Shown here one piece after another: positions 50,732 through 58,955 of a stretch of DNA of 64,000 nucleotides. How positions within the stretch are numbered: the first letter of the stretch is position 1; each line of letters starts with the position of its first letter. The notes below the pieces were generated by a model that saw only the letters and a list, made by a program, of their open reading frames with translations, searched no databases and was not told the origin of the DNA. The stretch is from Mycobacterium sp. 1274761.0 (GTDB lineage Bacteria; Actinomycetota; Actinomycetes; Mycobacteriales; Mycobacteriaceae), in contig NZ_LZMC01000108.1 in assembly GCF_001668615.1 (NCBI RefSeq), forward strand, positions 1 to 64,000. The letters run 5' to 3'. The translations under genes were made by a program, and so were the position numbers.

Positions 50732-50895
50732 GTGTGGTGCCTCTCTAGATCGCGAAGGCAGTTCTCGAAAGATGTCACCGAAACACTGCCCGGGGAGGCG
50801 CAATAGTTCAATTCCGGATCACCCCGGTTGCACTTCCCCCGGGTCGGAATGCTAACCCATTTCCCCGCAACCGCCGAATCGGCGAAACTGCCTGG

Positions 50896-51810
50896 TCAGC
50901 GGGCTTCGGCGAAATTCGTCTTGAGTTCGCCGACGATCTGGTCCCACAGCTCTTCGGGCAGGTCGTGGCCCATGCCGGCGATCAGCACCAGGCGGGCGTT
51001 TTTGATGGCACGGGCGATGGCGCGGCCACCGAACGGGCGCATGAGCTTGTCGGCCTTGCCGTGGATGACCACTGTCGGTGCGGTGATCCGGCGGTCGTAG
51101 TGCAGCAGGCTGCCGCTGCCCAGCACGGCCGCGAAATGCCGAGCGATGCCGGCGGGGTAGTAGGAGCGCTGGTAACCCTCGACGGCGTCGGCGCGCAGTC
51201 TTTCCTCCGACTGCCGGTAGCCGGGGCTGCCGATGATGTTGGCGACGCGCACCGCGTTGGCGATGATCGCTTCCTCCGACGAGTCGGCTGGCCGCTGCAG
51301 CAGCACGCGCAGCTGCTGATAGCCCGGCGGCGGGAGCAGCGGCTGGTTGTTGCTGGTGAAGATCAGACCCAGGGTCTGGGTGCGCTGAGGAAATCTGGCC
51401 GCGACGATCTGCGCGATCATCCCGCCCATCGAGGCGCCGACGATGTGCGCGCGCTCGATGCCGAGATGGTCCAGCAGGGCGATGGCGTCGTCGGCCATGT
51501 CCTCCAACGTGTAGACCGCCGGACTGCGCAGGCCGAGGAACGAGCGGACCATTCGCGGCAACAACGCCGCGCCCGTATGACGGCCGGTGATCTTGGTCGA
51601 CAGGCCGACATCGCGGTTGTCGTAGCGGATGACCCGAAGGCCCTGGTTGACGAGCTTCTCGCAGAACCCGTTGCGCCACAACATCAGTTGCGCGCCGAGC
51701 CCCATGATGAGCAAGACCGGAGGATGATTCGGGTCGCCCATGTCCTCGTAGTAGATGTCGATCGGGTCTTTTGGGTCGCCGGATTTCGCTGTCCCCGTGC
51801 GGATCTCCAC
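50896..51810 (-). CDS. lipG: Alpha/beta-hydrolase LipG
   Basis: This 304-residue hydrolase has GASMGGMIAQIVAA (nucleophile serine), Asp in HGKADKLMRP and a His in AGMGHDLPEE. The Rv0646c position and order identify it as LipG, an esterase or phospholipase-like enzyme that may supply or remodel cell-envelope lipids. The GTG at 51810 lies immediately after the stop of the ABC1 gene (adjacent bases), so the two are coupled. Confidence 0.86.
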   Translation of the reverse strand: MEIRTGTAKSGDPKDPIDIYYEDMGDPNHPPVLLIMGLGAQLMLWRNGFCEKLVNQGLRVIRYDNRDVGLSTKITGRHTGAALLPRMVRSFLGLRSPAVYTLEDMADDAIALLDHLGIERAHIVGASMGGMIAQIVAARFPQRTQTLGLIFTSNNQPLLPPPGYQQLRVLLQRPADSSEEAIIANAVRVANIIGSPGYRQSEERLRADAVEGYQRSYYPAGIARHFAAVLGSGSLLHYDRRITAPTVVIHGKADKLMRPFGGRAIARAIKNARLVLIAGMGHDLPEELWDQIVGELKTNFAEAR

Positions 51811-53193
51811 TTAGGCTTCCACCCCCTCGACCCCCTCGACCGACTTCTCCGGATCCTCGTATTCGCGGCTGACCTCGACCATGAAGTTGGCGAAGTAACC
51901 CGTCAGCTGCGGATCACTCATCATCTGCCACCGAGGCGCAAGCAGCTTCATGTAGCGCTCGACGTAGAGGAACTGCTTGCCGATCAGCACCAGCTCGCGG
52001 GGCAACTTCACGTCGTAGGCGTCGGCCAACGCCGAGAGCTGCTTACCGATCTCGGCATACGACATGTCACCAAGGTTCTGCATGGTCAGCGGCGTCGCGA
52101 ACTTCTCCAGGTCCTTGGCGGCCTGGGCCTCGGGCTTGACGGTGCCGACGGCGCCCATGAGCACCACAATCTTGCCGGCGGCGGCGTGGTCCTTCTTGAC
52201 CAACAACGCGTAGACCAGCTCGCGCAACAGCCAGCGGGTGCGGGGGTCGATGCGGCCCATGATGCCGAAGTCGAAGAACACGATCTTGCCGTCGTCGTCG
52301 ACGTAGAGGTTGCCGGCGTGCAGGTCGCCGTGGAACAGCCCGTGCCGGAGCCCGCCCTCAAACACACTGAACAGCAACGCCTTTACCAGGTCTTCGCCGT
52401 CGAATCCCTTCTTGCGGATGGTGGCGACGTCGTCGATGCGGGTGCCCTGGATGCGCTCCATGGTGAGCACGCGTGCGCTGGTCAAATCCCAATAGACCTG
52501 CGGGACACGGATATTGGCGCCCAGCGGAGAGGCGTGCATGTGGGACACCCAGGCGTCCATCGACTGCGCCTCAAGGCGGAAGTCGAGTTCCTCGGCGAGG
52601 TTGTCGGCGAAGTCGGCGACGACGTCCTGTGCGGACAGCCGTTGGCCCAGTTTCGCTAGCTCGACTAGTCGCGCGCCGCGTTTGAGGATCTGCAGATCGG
52701 CGGCTACGCGGCGACGGATGCCGGGCCGCTGGATCTTGACGACGACCTCTTCGCCGGTGTGCAGGGTCGCGTAGTGGACCTGCGCGATCGACGCCGACGC
52801 GAAGGGCTTGTCGTCGAAACTGGAGAACAGGTTGCCGGGCTCATCGCCGAGTTCTTCGACGAACAGCTTGTGGACCTCGTCGCTGTCGGCGGGCGGCACC
52901 CGGTCGAGCAGGCTGCGGAACTCCCGGGACAGCGGTTCGCCGAACGCGCCCGGGCTGGACGCGATGATCTGGCCGAACTTGACGTAGGTGGGGCCGAGGT
53001 CGGCGAACGTCTTCGGGATTTCGGAGATGATCTTTTGTTGCAGCGAGCCGCGGGCGGCGAGCTTGGTGACGACCCGTGCGCCGGTGCGGGTGAGCTGCCA
53101 ACCCGTCGCTCCGATGCGGGCGGCCTCAAGGGGCAACGGGACCCGGGCGAGCTTGGCCACCTCGCGGTGCTGCGTTTTTTGCGTGGCACTCAT
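51811..53193 (-). CDS. ABC1/UbiB-family atypical kinase
   Basis: This 460-residue protein has the UbiB/ADCK pattern: KxGQ-like TYVKFGQIIASSPG, the nucleotide-binding IAQVHYATL and VVVKIQRPG, the GLFHGDLHAGNLYV catalytic loop and FFDFGIMG metal loop. The C-terminus lacks the long TM tail seen in many UbiB proteins. ADCK proteins support isoprenoid lipid synthesis or membrane homeostasis; bacteria without ubiquinone keep one for unknown reasons. It is the first gene of the operon with lipG, as in M. tuberculosis. Confidence 0.88.
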   Translation of the reverse strand: MSATQKTQHREVAKLARVPLPLEAARIGATGWQLTRTGARVVTKLAARGSLQQKIISEIPKTFADLGPTYVKFGQIIASSPGAFGEPLSREFRSLLDRVPPADSDEVHKLFVEELGDEPGNLFSSFDDKPFASASIAQVHYATLHTGEEVVVKIQRPGIRRRVAADLQILKRGARLVELAKLGQRLSAQDVVADFADNLAEELDFRLEAQSMDAWVSHMHASPLGANIRVPQVYWDLTSARVLTMERIQGTRIDDVATIRKKGFDGEDLVKALLFSVFEGGLRHGLFHGDLHAGNLYVDDDGKIVFFDFGIMGRIDPRTRWLLRELVYALLVKKDHAAAGKIVVLMGAVGTVKPEAQAAKDLEKFATPLTMQNLGDMSYAEIGKQLSALADAYDVKLPRELVLIGKQFLYVERYMKLLAPRWQMMSDPQLTGYFANFMVEVSREYEDPEKSVEGVEGVEA

Positions 53194-53339
53194 GCCTTAC
53201 AGTCTCTCAAAATCGACTTCGACCCGCGAAAACCTGTGGACGGGGTCACAATGACGTGCGGTTGTGGTGGCTTGGCCACCGGTGCGCCCACAGCGCATAG
53301 CCCCATCGATCGCCGACTAAACGCCGGTGAACGTCGGCT

Positions 53340-54332
53340 TCAGGCGAAGCTGTGCTCGACCTCGGCGCGGCTGAGCACGGTATCGCTGCCCGGCACGTAG
53401 GTCGGCAGCGTGTGAGGCACGGGGGTGCCGCCCTTCACCCGTGCCTCGGCCTGCCGGAACTCGGGGATGGGGCCAGTGGCGGCGGTCAACCCGTTGATGA
53501 CGGTCCACACCGCCGCGCGCCGGGCCGTGCGCTCGACGATGTTCGGGTTGGTGTGCTGCACCAGCTCCGCGGCCCACTTCGGCAACGTGTCCCGGATCGC
53601 CCAGTCGATCGCGCTCTGGGCCATCGGCAGTCCGGGGCCCGTCGCTGTCGCGGTCCCGTGGGTGACGGCCAGCCTCGGCAGGTATGACTCGAGGCAGTCC
53701 AGCGTCTCGGCCTTGGTGGCGGGCAGATCGGTGCCGCCCAGCGCGTGCCCAACGCGCACGAACTCACCGTAGTAGCGGTCAATCTTCTTGCCGCGCAAGG
53801 GCTGTGGGTGATACATCTCATGAGCGGTGGCCAGCCCCCACACCACCGTGGCGTAGTTCCAGCGCAACCAGTCGGGGTCGTCGGCGTCGTAGCGGGCGCC
53901 GTCTGGGCGGGTGCCCTTGATCGTGTGGTGCATGGCCCGCACCGACTTGGCCAGCCGCTCGGCGCTTTCCGTTGAGCCGTACGCGGTCCCGATGAAGAAC
54001 GCGATTGAGTGTCCCAGTCGCACCGCCGCGCCAGCGGGGTCGATCACCGGTCGGCCCTCCCCGGTCTCGGGGTCGCGCTTGACCAACCGGGAATGGTGCA
54101 TGCCCATCCAGTAGATCGACGGGTCAAGGCGTTCCATATAGGCCGCGCACTGCAGGCCGAAGATCAACGCGTGCATGTGCGAGTGCACGTGCCACACCGC
54201 ACTGCCGGGCCCGAACCAGCCCGGATCGCCGACCGGCGCCGCGAACTCCATGCCCTTGAAGTAGTGGCGGCGGATGGCGGCGTCGAACTTCTTGTTCAGC
54301 AATTGGCCGGCGAATTGATGCGGCAGGAACAT
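53340..54332 (-). CDS. MpaB/latex-clearing-type oxygenase (DUF2236)
   Basis: This 330-residue protein has the DUF2236 layout (FFIGTAYGSTESAERLAK, AMHHTIKG, RWNYATVVWGLATAHEMYHP, FVRVGHALGGTDLP). The Arg-Trp-Asn and His residues are those of the haem-dependent oxygenases related to MpaB and rubber-cleaving Lcp. No signal peptide is visible. It is divergent from a TetR regulator, with a 15-bp-arm inverted repeat between them, so it is probably repressed by it. The substrate is unknown; isoprenoids are possible. Confidence 0.8.
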   Translation of the reverse strand: MFLPHQFAGQLLNKKFDAAIRRHYFKGMEFAAPVGDPGWFGPGSAVWHVHSHMHALIFGLQCAAYMERLDPSIYWMGMHHSRLVKRDPETGEGRPVIDPAGAAVRLGHSIAFFIGTAYGSTESAERLAKSVRAMHHTIKGTRPDGARYDADDPDWLRWNYATVVWGLATAHEMYHPQPLRGKKIDRYYGEFVRVGHALGGTDLPATKAETLDCLESYLPRLAVTHGTATATGPGLPMAQSAIDWAIRDTLPKWAAELVQHTNPNIVERTARRAAVWTVINGLTAATGPIPEFRQAEARVKGGTPVPHTLPTYVPGSDTVLSRAEVEHSFA

Positions 54333-54345
54333 GCATGTCTCCGTT

Positions 54346-54395
54346 TCTGGTCACGCCTGTAACCAGAATACCTTTTGGGTACAGGCGTGACCAGA
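54346..54395. promoter_or_regulatory. 15-bp-arm perfect inverted repeat, TetR/MpaB operator candidate
   Basis: The left arm at 54346-54360 (TCTGGTCACGCCTGT) and right arm at 54381-54395 are perfect complements with a 20-base spacer. Nested within, CTGGT (54347-54351) and ACCAG (54362-54366) form another dyad. The element fills most of the 87-base spacer between both start codons. Confidence 0.6.
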
Positions 54396-54419
54396 CCCGG
54401 GTCGACGTAGTCTGGCCCG

Positions 54420-55013
54420 ATGTCGAGCCCCACGCGCTGGGCCGGTGTGCCGCTATCGGACCGCCGCGCCGAGCGGCGTGCGTTGCTGGTCGACGCGGCT
54501 TTTCGGCTGTTCGGTGACGAGGGCGAGTCGGCGGTATCGGTGCGGTCGGTGTGCCGCGAATGCGGGCTCAACACCCGCTACTTCTACCAGAGCTTCGCCG
54601 ACGTCGACGAGCTTCTTGGCGCCGTGTATGACCGAGTCAGTGCCGAGCTGGTCGGTGTCGTCGGGGCCGCGATCGAGCAGGCCGACGACTCGGTGCGGGC
54701 CCGCACGCGGGCCGGCATCGCCGCCGTGCTCGGCTTCAGCTCGGCCGACCCGCGCCGCGGCCAGGTGCTCTTCACCGAGGCGCGGGCCAACCCAGTGCTG
54801 GCCAAGCGGCGGGCGGCCGCGCAGGAACTTCTTCGTCAGGGCGTGCTGAGCGAGGGCGGTCGGCTTTCCGCGAAGTCCGACCCCGTCGCCGCCGCAGTCG
54901 GTGCAGCGATCTTCACCGGCGCGATGGCCGAGCTCGCCCAGCAGTGGCTGGCGGGCAACCTCGGCGATGACCTGGACGCCGTCGTCGACCACGCGGTGGC
55001 ACTGGTCCTCTAG
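54420..55013 (+). CDS. TetR-family transcriptional regulator
   Basis: This 197-residue regulator has an N-terminal HTH (VRSVCRECGLNTRYFYQSFADVDELL, residues about 40-68) and a C-terminal ligand domain rich in Ala/Leu. It is divergent from the MpaB-family gene, and its 3' end overlaps the convergent LipG paralogue by 4 bases. Expected action is repression of itself and the oxygenase through the inverted repeat. ATG 54420 is chosen as the only good start. Confidence 0.85.
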   Translation: MSSPTRWAGVPLSDRRAERRALLVDAAFRLFGDEGESAVSVRSVCRECGLNTRYFYQSFADVDELLGAVYDRVSAELVGVVGAAIEQADDSVRARTRAGIAAVLGFSSADPRRGQVLFTEARANPVLAKRRAAAQELLRQGVLSEGGRLSAKSDPVAAAVGAAIFTGAMAELAQQWLAGNLGDDLDAVVDHAVALVL

Positions 55014-55942
55014 GCCGCCAGTGCGAAATTCTCCGTGAGGGCCTCGACGATGGGCCGCCACACCGGCTCGGGCAGATCGTGACCCATGCCGTCGACGACG
55101 ACGAAGCGCGCCTCGGGGATGACACGCGCCAACGTGCGGCCGTTGCGCGGGCGCACCAGCGGGTCGGCGGTGCCGTGGATGACGACGGTTGGCGCGGTGA
55201 CGGCGCGGGTGTAGCGCATCAGGCTGCCGGTGCCCAGAATTGCGTCGAACTGCCGCAGCATGCCTTGCGGGTAATCGCTTCGGGCGCGCAGCATCTCAAC
55301 GCGTTGTCTCAGTTCGTCGACCGACGGTAAGAAGTTGGGGCCGTTGATGATTGAGATGTTGCGCACCTCATTGGCCAGCCGGTCCTCCCATGGGGCGTCC
55401 TTGCCGGGCGCCCTGAGCGCCAGCTTGATCACCCGCCAGCGCGGCAGCGCGGACAGCGGCTTGCCCGAACCGGACATGATCAGGCCCAGCGACGCCACCC
55501 GGTCGCCGTGGCTGCCCGCCAACACCTGGGCGATCATCCCGCCCATCGACGCGCCGACGATGTGGGCGCGGTCGATGTCGAGGTGGTCAAGCAGGCCCCG
55601 GACGTCATCGGCAAGGTCGACGAGCGTGTACGGCACGCGACTTCGTCGGCCCACGACATAGCGCGCCACCCGTGGGTAGACGGATCCGGCGGCTCGTGTG
55701 CCGCTCATCTTCGTGGACAGGCCGGTGTCGCGGTGGTCGAATCTGATGACGCGGTAGCCCTGTTGGGTCAGCCGCTCGCAGAAGCCGTCCGGCCACTGCG
55801 CGAGCTGCGCCCCGACGCCCATGATCAGCACGACGGGCGGCGCGTCGGGGTCACACCGCGCACGCGAGGAGCGAGAAGGACGGAGTTCCTCGTAGAACAA
55901 CGCGACGTCGCCGCAGCGCGCAGTGCCTGTTCGGGTCTGCAT
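55010..55942 (-). CDS. Alpha/beta-hydrolase, LipG paralogue
   Basis: This 310-residue hydrolase is similar throughout to lipG: LIMGVGAQLAQWPDGFCERL, VIRFDHRDTGLSTKM, GASMGGMIAQVLAG, HGTADPLVRP and GMGHDLPEP. Ser, Asp and His are conserved, so it should be an active esterase. It carries an insertion of Arg/Ser-rich sequence near residues 22-33. It has the convergent TetR gene on one side and a DinB-fold gene 10 bases upstream. Confidence 0.85.
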   Translation of the reverse strand: MQTRTGTARCGDVALFYEELRPSRSSRARCDPDAPPVVLIMGVGAQLAQWPDGFCERLTQQGYRVIRFDHRDTGLSTKMSGTRAAGSVYPRVARYVVGRRSRVPYTLVDLADDVRGLLDHLDIDRAHIVGASMGGMIAQVLAGSHGDRVASLGLIMSGSGKPLSALPRWRVIKLALRAPGKDAPWEDRLANEVRNISIINGPNFLPSVDELRQRVEMLRARSDYPQGMLRQFDAILGTGSLMRYTRAVTAPTVVIHGTADPLVRPRNGRTLARVIPEARFVVVDGMGHDLPEPVWRPIVEALTENFALAA

Positions 55943-55952
55943 TGGATCCTTT

Positions 55953-56552
55953 CTACCGCGTAGTCGGCTTCCAACGTTTGATCCAGTCGGTCTCGGGCCA
56001 GCCTTCGTGGGCGGCCATCAGCTCGTACATCGTTGCGCCGTCGATGGATTCGCGAATGATGTCGGCATGACCCGCGTGCCGGGCCAGTTCCTCGACGAGG
56101 TGCATCGCGACCCACCGCACGTTCCAGAAGTCCAGATCCTGCGGGAACCACGGCACATCGTGTGGGACGGGGACCGCCGTGTCGAGGTCGACGTCGGCGA
56201 AGGCCGCCACGGTCGCCTCGTTCTGGGCGGTCAGTCGGGCCAGCAGATCGTCGAGCGTCTCGTCGTCGCGCATCACGTACTGGTCCTGGTATTCGGCGGC
56301 CTGTTCGCTGAAAGGCCGGTCGTCGCGGGGCGGTGAGTCGGGTGCCGCGGTCACCCGCGCCGTCCAGCTGTGCTGCACGCCGGCGGCGTGCTTGATTAGG
56401 CCTCCGATGGACAGCGCGCTGACCGATGGCGTCGAGCGGGCCTGCTCATCGGTCAGGCCGTAGGCCGCCGCGAAGAAGGCGTTCTGGTGGTGGCGAAGAA
56501 ACTCGATCAACGTCTGGCGTTCGTCGGCGGCCGGCGGGGGCATTCCTGGCAT
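55953..56552 (-). CDS. DinB-fold protein (DUF664-type)
   Basis: This 199-residue four-helix protein has the DinB/YfiT metal-binding pattern: GGLIKHAAGVQHSW supplies His, and HLVEELARHAGHADIIRE supplies a His pair. Such proteins include mycothiol-dependent enzymes and proteins of unknown role. It is in the same orientation as the second DinB gene, ending 10 bases before the LipG paralogue. It starts with ATG 56552, 3 bases after the stop of the upstream DinB-fold gene. Confidence 0.8.
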   Translation of the reverse strand: MPGMPPPAADERQTLIEFLRHHQNAFFAAAYGLTDEQARSTPSVSALSIGGLIKHAAGVQHSWTARVTAAPDSPPRDDRPFSEQAAEYQDQYVMRDDETLDDLLARLTAQNEATVAAFADVDLDTAVPVPHDVPWFPQDLDFWNVRWVAMHLVEELARHAGHADIIRESIDGATMYELMAAHEGWPETDWIKRWKPTTR

Positions 56553-56555
56553 GGG

Positions 56556-57080
56556 CTAGTTCTCCTTCTGGTTCGCGTAAAGGTCTCGGACACAGGCGAT
56601 TTCGGCGCCGTGATGGATGACCTCCCGGTTGATGTGTAGGACCAGCGTGCTCATCGGCAGCTCGGAGTACGGCCCCTCGGCGGGTCCGCACGGCCGCGAC
56701 AACTCATCGTCGTCGAGCGCGCGCACCCCGGCCATCCATGTCGCGTAGACGTCGTCGAGCTGGCGCAGCGCCGTCGCCGCGTCGGTGGCGTACGGCCAGC
56801 TCTGGTAATCCGCGGGCGGCCCGCCGAAGTGCGAATGGTTGCGCATCGCCAACACGCCGACGATGACGTGCGCGAGGCGCCACGCGATCGTGGTGAACGG
56901 CGCGGGCTCGGGCTGCGGGTAGGTGAAATCGATTCCGCCGTCGCGATGCACCGTCCAGCAGTCCGGCACCGGGCACCAGAAGTATTCCTCGTCGGTCAGG
57001 CCGTCCAGGCGTGGGCGCAGCTGGCGAGTCCAGTGAAAGTCGAGTTGATCGGCGAGCTGGCTGACCATGTCGTCACTCAT
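56556..57080 (-). CDS. DinB-fold protein, first gene of the WYL-divergent unit
   Basis: This 174-residue protein starts MSDDMVSQLADQLDFHW at ATG 57080. It shows the DinB pattern (IAWRLAHVIVGVLAMRNHSHF and LVLHINREVIHHGAEIA). It is distinct from its neighbour in sequence. It is the likely target of the WYL regulator: the palindrome at 57101-57121 is 21 bases from its start. Confidence 0.78.
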   Translation of the reverse strand: MSDDMVSQLADQLDFHWTRQLRPRLDGLTDEEYFWCPVPDCWTVHRDGGIDFTYPQPEPAPFTTIAWRLAHVIVGVLAMRNHSHFGGPPADYQSWPYATDAATALRQLDDVYATWMAGVRALDDDELSRPCGPAEGPYSELPMSTLVLHINREVIHHGAEIACVRDLYANQKEN

Positions 57081-57100
57081 GAGACCACCTTCGCATCCAT

Positions 57101-57121
57101 ATAGGACAGTTTCTGTCCTAT
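57101..57121. promoter_or_regulatory. Perfect 21-bp palindrome between DinB and WYL genes
   Basis: ATAGGACAG and CTGTCCTAT are perfect inverted arms around TTT, sitting in a 61-base spacer between divergent start codons (21 bases from each). It is the probable operator of the WYL protein. Confidence 0.7.
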
Positions 57122-57141
57122 GACTGTGCGAACCTGATGGT

Positions 57142-58095
57142 GTGCCGGAAACGACGAGCCGGGTGCTGCAGCTGTTGGGTCTGCTGCAGTCGCGGCGGGT
57201 GTGGTCGGGCGAGGAGCTCGCCGAGCGGCTAGGCGTGACGACCCGCAGCGTGCGCCGCGATATCGAACGGCTGCGCGACCTCGGATATCCCGTGCTGGCC
57301 AGCAAGGGTCACGGCGGCGGCTACCAGCTGGGCGCAGGCGCGGCGTTGCCGCCGCTGCTGCTGGACCCCGACGAGGCCGTGGCGATGGCCGTATCGCTGC
57401 GGCTGGCCGCAGGCGGCACCGTCGCCGGTGTCGGCGAGTCCGCGCTGCGGGCGCTGAGCAAGCTGGACCAGGTGATGCCGTCGCGGCTGCGGTCGCAGGT
57501 GGCGGCGGTGGCCGCCGCCACGGTCACGTTGACCTCGTCTGATTCAGCCGTCGACCCCGCGGTGTTGATGACGCTGGCGCGGGCCTGTCGCGATAAGGAG
57601 CACGTGTCGGCCTCCTACGTCGACCGTGCGGACAACGCCACCGAGCGCCGGCTGGAGCCTTATCAGCTCGTCACCACAGGCAGACGCTGGTATCTGTTGG
57701 CTTACGACCGCGATCGACAGGACTGGCGAAGCCTTCGCCTGGACCGGATGAGCGACGTACGCGCGCGAGGGACGACGTTTGTCGCGCGGGACGCCCCAGA
57801 CGCCGCAGCGTATGTGCGCCGGTCGATCAGTGCGTCACCGTACCGGCACGTGGCGAGAGTGCGCTATTTTGCCCCGGAAGAAGTTGTGGCGAAACACTTT
57901 TCGCCAGCGTCGGTGACGATCGAGGCCGACGGACCGGACGCATGCATCGTCACTGCGGGCGGCGACGAACCCGAGCGAATGGTGTACTACTTCGCGACCG
58001 TCGGCGTGGATTTCGAGGTGCTCGAACCACCTGAAGTGGTCTACGCAGTCTCCTCGGCCGCCGCCCGGTTGCGGCGCGCCGCCAGGAGGCCGTGA
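57142..58095 (+). CDS. WYL-domain transcriptional regulator
   Basis: This 317-residue regulator has an N-terminal HTH of the DeoR type (LAERLGVTTRSVRRDIERLRDLGY, residues about 25-50) and a middle WYL domain (YQLVTTGRRWYLLAYDRDRQDWRSLRLDRM). A C-terminal WCX extension follows. WYL proteins sense nucleic acid or other ligands and regulate DNA damage or phage defence genes. GTG 57142 is the start. It is divergent from two DinB-fold genes. Confidence 0.87.
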   Translation: MPETTSRVLQLLGLLQSRRVWSGEELAERLGVTTRSVRRDIERLRDLGYPVLASKGHGGGYQLGAGAALPPLLLDPDEAVAMAVSLRLAAGGTVAGVGESALRALSKLDQVMPSRLRSQVAAVAAATVTLTSSDSAVDPAVLMTLARACRDKEHVSASYVDRADNATERRLEPYQLVTTGRRWYLLAYDRDRQDWRSLRLDRMSDVRARGTTFVARDAPDAAAYVRRSISASPYRHVARVRYFAPEEVVAKHFSPASVTIEADGPDACIVTAGGDEPERMVYYFATVGVDFEVLEPPEVVYAVSSAAARLRRAARRP

Positions 58096-58379
58096 CGATA
58101 TCGGCGGCCCGCCGACCCGCGCAACCGCAGACGCAGCAGCAGCAGTCGGCGATGCGCCTCGAACCCCATCGACAAGGGGTCAGACCACGCGCGCCCCGCG
58201 GGCGTTTTGCGTTCACTCGTCATGATGTTCCCATTGTGGCACTCCGCGGCCGAGATTGCAGGCGGCACGCCATGAACGCTATGTCAGCTGCTGCTCGAAA
58301 TGAATTGTGGCCCAATAGCACTCGACGCTGTGGCAACGAAACGGCGCTGCGGCGTTGACCAACTGTGACAATGCTCACC
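58096..58379. other. Spacer between WYL and nucleotidyltransferase genes
   Basis: These 284 bases contain only weak open frames, one of them a 60-codon minus-strand frame (58041-58223) of doubtful coding quality. A short hairpin (ACCCC/GGGGT, around 58162-58180) is present without a U-tract. No gene is claimed. Confidence 0.5.
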
Positions 58380-58916
58380 TCAGATGGTGATCCCCAGCCG
58401 GTCGGTGAGCACCAGAAACGCCACCGCGAAGTCATTTTCAGTGGTGTCGGCACGCAGCCGTTCCCAGTCAATCTGCTCGCGAACCGCGCGAACAACAGGA
58501 ATGAGCGTCGTGAAATCACAGCGGTGTTCGTTGAGCGAATTCAGTTTCTCGGTGAGCACTTTCGTCGGCGGAAGCACCCGCATCCGGATCGCGAGCACGT
58601 CGATCTCCTCGGATGACGCGATCGTCTCTGCTTCCACCGGCACTCCGTTGAGCTGGTGCAGCACATCGATGACGAATTCCTCACCGACACACGCCTTGAA
58701 CAGCCAGTCCTCCGGCGTCCGTTCGATACGAAAACCGGCTTTTTCCAAGGTGAGCGCGGCGATCTCGGTGTCCTCTTGGGCGACCACGAAATCGACGTCG
58801 TGTACCGGTTCGGGGCCGCCGTATACCCACAGCGCATAGCTACCGCCCAGCGCGAAGTCGGGACCGTGCGCCTTGAGTGCGGAGGCCCCGCGCTTGAGCG
58901 CATCGCGCAGATGCAT
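58380..58916 (-). CDS. Nucleotidyltransferase-family protein
   Basis: This 178-residue protein has a Pol-beta-type nucleotidyltransferase fold: FALGGSYALWVYG followed by PVHDVDFVV with the catalytic Asp pair, and a later Asp in EFVIDVLHQ. The layout resembles MNT/AbiEii-like enzymes. No antitoxin-like HEPN gene is adjacent, so a toxin-antitoxin role is not supported. ATG 58916 is 39 bases from the EEP gene start, with the palindrome in between. Confidence 0.7.
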   Translation of the reverse strand: MHLRDALKRGASALKAHGPDFALGGSYALWVYGGPEPVHDVDFVVAQEDTEIAALTLEKAGFRIERTPEDWLFKACVGEEFVIDVLHQLNGVPVEAETIASSEEIDVLAIRMRVLPPTKVLTEKLNSLNEHRCDFTTLIPVVRAVREQIDWERLRADTTENDFAVAFLVLTDRLGITI

Positions 58917-58940
58917 GTTCGTCTCGGGTTTTATCACTGT

Positions 58941-58955
58941 GGGTACGTAGTACCC
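58941..58955. promoter_or_regulatory. 15-bp palindrome before the EEP-family start
   Basis: GGGTAC-GTA-GTACCC is a perfect inverted repeat ending one base before the ATG at 58956. It also lies 24 bases from the divergent nucleotidyltransferase start. It could be an operator or a 5' mRNA hairpin limiting translation. Confidence 0.45.

Noticed and set aside
50965..52659. 564-codon plus-strand frame opposite lipG and the ABC1 kinase
   Set aside because: It is the shadow of two real genes; no start site or domain features.
53240..53275. GGTGGC/GCCACC hairpin downstream of the MpaB-family gene as a terminator
   Set aside because: The stem is short with a 3-base loop, and no run of T follows on either strand.
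58041..58223. 60-codon minus-strand frame after the WYL gene
   Set aside because: It overlaps the WYL 3' end by 55 bases on the other strand, is Arg/Leu-rich and has no ribosome site.
58380..58916. Nucleotidyltransferase as half of a toxin-antitoxin pair
   Set aside because: No adjacent HEPN, AbiEi or other antitoxin-like gene in the same orientation.
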